Shown here: piece after piece, positions 14,009 to 17,413 of the stretch
How positions within the stretch are numbered: position 1 is the first letter of the stretch
How the letters are laid out: each line of letters begins with the position of its first letter
DNA from: WTAW01 sp964406575
GTDB lineage: Bacteria; Acidobacteriota; Aminicenantia; Aminicenantales; Aminicenantaceae
Length of the DNA: 17,413 bases
Reading direction: 5' to 3'
NCBI GenBank assembly: GCA_964406575.1
Contig: CAYOSH010000058.1
Coordinates: 1-17,413 of the forward strand
Program-made: the position numbers and the translations under genes
The notes under the pieces: model-generated
Told to the model about the DNA's origin: nothing
The model's database searches: none
Seen by the model: the letters and a program-made list of their open reading frames with translations, nothing else

Positions 14009-16552
14009 GTGAACAAACGAACACGAGTGAGCACGCCGTCCTCTTTCCCACCAACAGAATTGGATGGATTTGATTCTCTTACCGAGCTTGCCCTGGATAT
14101 GCACTGGTCATGGAATCATGCGACCGACGAAGTGTGGCGGCAGCTTGATCCTGTGCTTTGGGAGTTCACCCAAAACCCTTGGGTAGTGCTACAGACTGTC
14201 TCGAGGGAAAAACTCCAGCGCGTGTCAGCCGATCCCGTTTTCCGCAAGAAGGTCGATGCGCTCATGCAAGCCAGGCGTCGGGCAGCGAAAGCCCCAGCGT
14301 GGTTTCACCAAAATCATCCAGAGCCGCCCCTGACCTGTGTTGCGTATTTCAGCATGGAATTCATGTTGAGCGAAGCTCTGCCTATCTACTCAGGAGGGCT
14401 TGGCAATGTGGCCGGCGATCAGCTCAAAGCGGCCAGTGATCTGGGAGTGCCGGTGGTCGGCGTGGGGTTGCTCTACCAGCAAGGCTATTTTCGGCAGGTG
14501 CTCGACAAGGACGGAGCGCAACAGGCCCTTTTTCCCTACAACGATCCCGGGCAATTGCCCATCACTCCGTTGCGCCAGGCAAACGGGGAATGGTTGCGGC
14601 TAAAGCTCGACTTGCCCGGCTATCCGGTCTGGCTGCGCGCCTGGCAGGTCCAGGTTGGCCGAGTGCAGCTTTACCTGCTCGACAGCAACGACCTTGCGAA
14701 TCTTCCGGCTCACCGAGGCATTACCAGCGAGCTTTACGGAGGCGGGCCGGAATTACGTCTTAATCAAGAGCTGGTACTCGGGATCGGCGGGTGGCGCCTG
14801 CTCCATGCGCTCGGGATCAAACCCGAAGTGTGCCACCTGAATGAAGGGCATGCGGCCTTTGCCGTGTTGGAACGCGCTCGAAGTTTCATGCAAGAGACCG
14901 CGCAGCCTTTTGAAGTTGCACTGTGCGCAACGCGATCGGGGAATCTCTTTACCACGCACACACCTGTGGCTGATGGTTTTGACCGTTTCACCCCGGTTCT
15001 CATTGAGCAATACCTCGGTGGTTATGCCGAGCAGAAGCTAGGCCTAACACTCCATGATTTGTTGGCTCTGGGCCGCCAGAACCCGAACGACTCATCGGAA
15101 AGTTTCAACATGGCCTATCTGGCAATCCGGGGGAGCGGAGCGGTGAACGGCGTGAGCCGCTTGCACGGGCAGGTGAGCCGACGGATATTTACGCCTCTCT
15201 TTCCACGCTGGCCGGAGGAGGAAGTGCCCATTGGCCATGTTACAAACGGCGTCCATATGCCGAGCTGGGACTCGGCAGAATCTGACGATATGTGGACTGA
15301 AGCCTGCGGAAAAAGCCGCTGGCTGGGGAAGGTGGAAACGTTAGAGCGGGACTTTCGCCGCATTTCAGACGCCGAGCTCTGGCGACTTCGCACCGTCGCC
15401 AGCAAGTCTCTAGTTGAATACGCCCGCGAACGATTGTCCCGGCAACTGGCCGCGTCAGGTGCGTCACTCGAGGCGGTTGACGGCGCGAAACAGCTCTTTG
15501 ATCCTAACGCATTGACACTGGGCTTTGCGAGGCGCTTCGCGACATACAAGAGGCCGAACCTGCTGCTGCACGACCCGGAACGATTGCTTCGCTTATTAAC
15601 CAATACCCAGCGGCCTGTGCAACTCATCCTTGCCGGCAAGGCCCATCCGGCGGATCGGGCGGGGCAAGCCCTAATTCAGGAATGGGGCCATTTCATTAGG
15701 CGACCCGAGGCACGCCCCCAAGTGATATTCCTCAGCGACTACGACATGCATTTGACCGAGCACCTCGTGCAGGGGGTAGATGTCTGGATCAATACGCCAC
15801 GACGGCCGTGGGAAGCTTGCGGAACGAGCGGCATGAAGGTACTCGTCAATGGAGGCCTCAATCTGTCGGAGTTAGACGGATGGTGGGCAGAAGCCTATAC
15901 GCCTGAATTGGGGTGGGCGCTGGGGGACGGCCAGGAACATGGTGATGATCCGGCGTGGGATGCCGCCGAAGCCTCGGCGCTCTACGAGTTGCTCGAATGC
16001 AAGGTGATCCCCGAGTTTTATTCCCGCAACAAGAAGGGAATCCCCACTGCTTGGGTAGCGCGTATGCGTGAAAGCATGGCGCGGCTGACACCGCGTTTCT
16101 CCGCCGACCGCACGGTGCGCGAATACACCGAGCAGCATTACCTTCCGGCGGCAACTGCCTACCGTGAGCGCATCGCTGATAGAGGCGCAGTGGGTGGGGA
16201 CATAGTCAATTGGAAACATACTGTGAAAGGAAAATGGGCCAAACTCCATTTCGGCGAAGTGAAGATCGAGAGCCACGGGAAGCAGCATGTATTCGAGGTT
16301 CAAGTCTATCTCAACGACCTCGCCCCAAAAGCAGTGTGTGTAGAGCTTTATGCCGACGGCGTTGACGGCGGCAGTCCGGTGCGGCAGGAGTTGAAATGCA
16401 TTCGCCAGCTGGCGGGCGCGTCGGGCGGTTACGTTTTCAGCGGGGTGGTGTCTTCGGCCCGCCCTGCGATGGACTATGCAGCGCGAGTGATTCCGTACTT
16501 TGCTGGTCTTGCGGTTCCTCTGGAAGACGCTCATATTCTGTGGCAGCGGTGA
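14009..16552 (+). CDS. glgP: Glycogen/alpha-glucan phosphorylase (GT35)
   Basis: The enzyme cleaves glycogen or maltodextrin with phosphate to release glucose 1-phosphate, the substrate of the Pgm encoded upstream. The product is 847 residues, the size of the Thermus/Thermotoga-type alpha-glucan phosphorylases and not the animal or E. coli GlgP type. An N-terminal DUF3417-like domain is visible (LTELALDMHWSWNHATDEVW). Then come CVAYFSMEFMLSEALPIYSG with GLGNVAGD, LNEGHAAFAVLER, FTTHTPVADGFDRF, VTNGVHMPSW, FARRFATYKRPNLLL, and the cofactor-binding stretch EACGTSGMKVLVNGGLNLS with the PLP Lys at about 610. Translation starts at GTG 14009 after AAGGAT; TAAAGGATA occurs twice (13984-13992, 13996-14004), giving a duplicated ribosome-site-like sequence. 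Confidence 0.94.
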   Translation: MNKRTRVSTPSSFPPTELDGFDSLTELALDMHWSWNHATDEVWRQLDPVLWEFTQNPWVVLQTVSREKLQRVSADPVFRKKVDALMQARRRAAKAPAWFHQNHPEPPLTCVAYFSMEFMLSEALPIYSGGLGNVAGDQLKAASDLGVPVVGVGLLYQQGYFRQVLDKDGAQQALFPYNDPGQLPITPLRQANGEWLRLKLDLPGYPVWLRAWQVQVGRVQLYLLDSNDLANLPAHRGITSELYGGGPELRLNQELVLGIGGWRLLHALGIKPEVCHLNEGHAAFAVLERARSFMQETAQPFEVALCATRSGNLFTTHTPVADGFDRFTPVLIEQYLGGYAEQKLGLTLHDLLALGRQNPNDSSESFNMAYLAIRGSGAVNGVSRLHGQVSRRIFTPLFPRWPEEEVPIGHVTNGVHMPSWDSAESDDMWTEACGKSRWLGKVETLERDFRRISDAELWRLRTVASKSLVEYARERLSRQLAASGASLEAVDGAKQLFDPNALTLGFARRFATYKRPNLLLHDPERLLRLLTNTQRPVQLILAGKAHPADRAGQALIQEWGHFIRRPEARPQVIFLSDYDMHLTEHLVQGVDVWINTPRRPWEACGTSGMKVLVNGGLNLSELDGWWAEAYTPELGWALGDGQEHGDDPAWDAAEASALYELLECKVIPEFYSRNKKGIPTAWVARMRESMARLTPRFSADRTVREYTEQHYLPAATAYRERIADRGAVGGDIVNWKHTVKGKWAKLHFGEVKIESHGKQHVFEVQVYLNDLAPKAVCVELYADGVDGGSPVRQELKCIRQLAGASGGYVFSGVVSSARPAMDYAARVIPYFAGLAVPLEDAHILWQR

Positions 16553-16574
16553 TTCGATTTCGAAAAGTGAAAGA

Positions 16575-16805
16575 ATGAATAAAAAAGACCCGAAGCAAAT
16601 GGCGACAAAACCGAAAGGAATGCAGCGCCGCAAAGATCCGATGTCATCCGTTTCGTCAAGCCAGCCGGCGGTAATGCCCGCTGTGGGCGCCGTGTGCATC
16701 ATCCGCGAACTTGAGACCGGAGTCAAGTGCCTGCTTGAGCACGACAGCTCAACCAACACTCTGCTCCGGCGCTACAGGAAATCCAAGGAGTTGTTGCATA
16801 GATGA
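16575..16805 (+). CDS. Hypothetical 76-residue protein
   Basis: An open frame of 77 codons with ATG 16575 (weak purine-rich GAAAG upstream) lies between glgP and the ATPase gene on the same strand. The N-terminal half is basic and Ser/Met-rich (MNKKDPKQMATKPKGMQRRK). The C-terminal half reads AVGAVCIIRELETGVKCLLE followed by HDSSTNTLLRRYRKSKELLHR. Two Cys residues are present; there is no signal peptide or membrane segment. I do not recognise a family. It could be a small cytoplasmic partner of the cluster, a remnant, or a chance frame; its position in an otherwise tight gene series is the main argument for coding. Confidence 0.4.
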   Translation: MNKKDPKQMATKPKGMQRRKDPMSSVSSSQPAVMPAVGAVCIIRELETGVKCLLEHDSSTNTLLRRYRKSKELLHR

Positions 16806-16836
16806 TAAGCCACAGAGAATATAACAAGAGATACTT

Positions 16837-17413
16837 ATGAAGGAAAACGAATCCGCAACCAAAAATAAACACGAATTAGATCCGGGAGCGATGCCCAATG
16901 CACAGGACGATCTGAAATCCCTTCCCATGTCGGAGCTGCAGGCCAAATTGGGATCGTCGCCGGACGGACTCAGTCAAGCCGAGGCAGAGAAACGGCTGAC
17001 CCAGTATGGGCCGAACGAGATTGAAGAAAAGAAGGCCAACCCGTTCCTGAAATTCCTCACATATTTTTGGGGTCCCATCCCGTGGATGATCGAAGCGGCC
17101 GTAATCCTTTCGGCGGTAGCCCGGCATTGGCCGGACTTTGGCATCATCCTCGTTCTGCTTCTGGCCAACGCTGTGGTCGGATTTTGGGAAGAACACCAGG
17201 CGGGTAACGCCATTGCTGCCCTGAAAGCCAAGCTGGCGATCAAAGCGAGAGTGAAACGTGATGGGAAGTGGATCACCCCTGAGGCTCGCGCATTGGTGCC
17301 GGGCGACGTTATCCGCTTGCGCCTGGGCGACATTGTGCCGGCGGATGCGCGATTGCTGGAGGGTGATCCGGTGGAAGTGGACCAGTCCGCGTTGACGGGT
17401 GAGTCGTTGCCCG
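16837..17413 (+). CDS. P-type cation-transporting ATPase, plasma-membrane H+-ATPase (P-IIIA) type, N-terminal part
   Basis: The first 192 codons of a P-type ATPase are present; the gene runs off the window. After a hydrophilic N-terminus comes GLSQAEAEKRLTQYGPNEI, the cation-ATPase N-terminal domain. The block FLTYFWGPIPWMIEAAVILS with the Trp-Gly-Pro-Ile-Pro-Trp core is characteristic of PMA1-like proton pumps, not Ca2+ or heavy-metal pumps. The actuator domain follows with PGDVIRLRLGDIVPADARLL and DQSALTGES (T187-S190), the dephosphorylation loop. The phosphorylation DKTGT site lies beyond the window, so activity cannot be judged. It probably exports protons using ATP. It starts at ATG 16837, 31 bases after the preceding small ORF, and shares its strand with the glucan-degradation genes. 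Confidence 0.9.
   Translation, partial: MKENESATKNKHELDPGAMPNAQDDLKSLPMSELQAKLGSSPDGLSQAEAEKRLTQYGPNEIEEKKANPFLKFLTYFWGPIPWMIEAAVILSAVARHWPDFGIILVLLLANAVVGFWEEHQAGNAIAALKAKLAIKARVKRDGKWITPEARALVPGDVIRLRLGDIVPADARLLEGDPVEVDQSALTGESLP

Noticed and set aside
15872..16759. A 295-codon minus-strand open frame opposite glgP
   Set aside because: No recognisable domain; glgP on the plus strand has all the motifs of its family across this stretch.

Overview
The window comes from a Gram-negative bacterium. It carries a tripartite efflux system with an outer-membrane channel, a lipoprotein-type M48 protease and two good matches to sigma-54 promoters. Mid-range GC, a gene remnant of the DUF5916 (CBM9-like N-terminus) type and a degraded IS91-type transposase piece fit an uncultured Acidobacteriota-like or deltaproteobacterial-like lineage. 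That placement is a guess, because no phylogenetic marker gene is present.

Layout. Positions 1-440 hold the debris of one gene (an internally deleted DUF5916-type protein) and copy 1 of a short dispersed repeat. Positions 447-6064 (minus strand) are a compact efflux operon in the order outer-membrane channel, membrane fusion protein, RND pump, with overlapping or nearly touching genes. A textbook sigma-70 promoter (6296-6324) lies about 225 nt upstream of the first gene, and copy 2 of the repeat lies just behind it. Positions 6490-9249 (minus) are a two-gene unit of a class III aminotransferase and an APC amino-acid permease. The aminotransferase start abuts a transposase remnant. Positions 9332-11192 (minus) are a small pseudo-receiver-like protein followed one base later by an M48 metalloprotease lipoprotein.

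Positions 11193-11700 form a regulatory hub. It contains two divergent sigma-54 (-24/-12) promoter candidates, an array of three TTTTATAGGAC-like elements spaced about 20 bp (one inside a TTGTCC-N9-GGACAA palindrome), repeat copy 3, a 17-bp tandem duplication at the predicted transcription start and a pair of mutually exclusive leader hairpins.

Positions 11701-17413 (plus) run pgm, a universal stress protein, a glycogen/alpha-glucan phosphorylase, a 76-codon unknown ORF and the first 192 codons of a P-type ATPase resembling plasma-membrane H+-ATPases. GlgP and Pgm together convert stored glucan to glucose 1-phosphate and then glucose 6-phosphate. With a stress protein and an ATP-driven cation (probably proton) pump, the group looks like a reserve-mobilisation and pH/energy-stress module, placed under a sigma-54 switch that may also control the protease operon. 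No tRNA, rRNA, CRISPR array or intact mobile element was seen.
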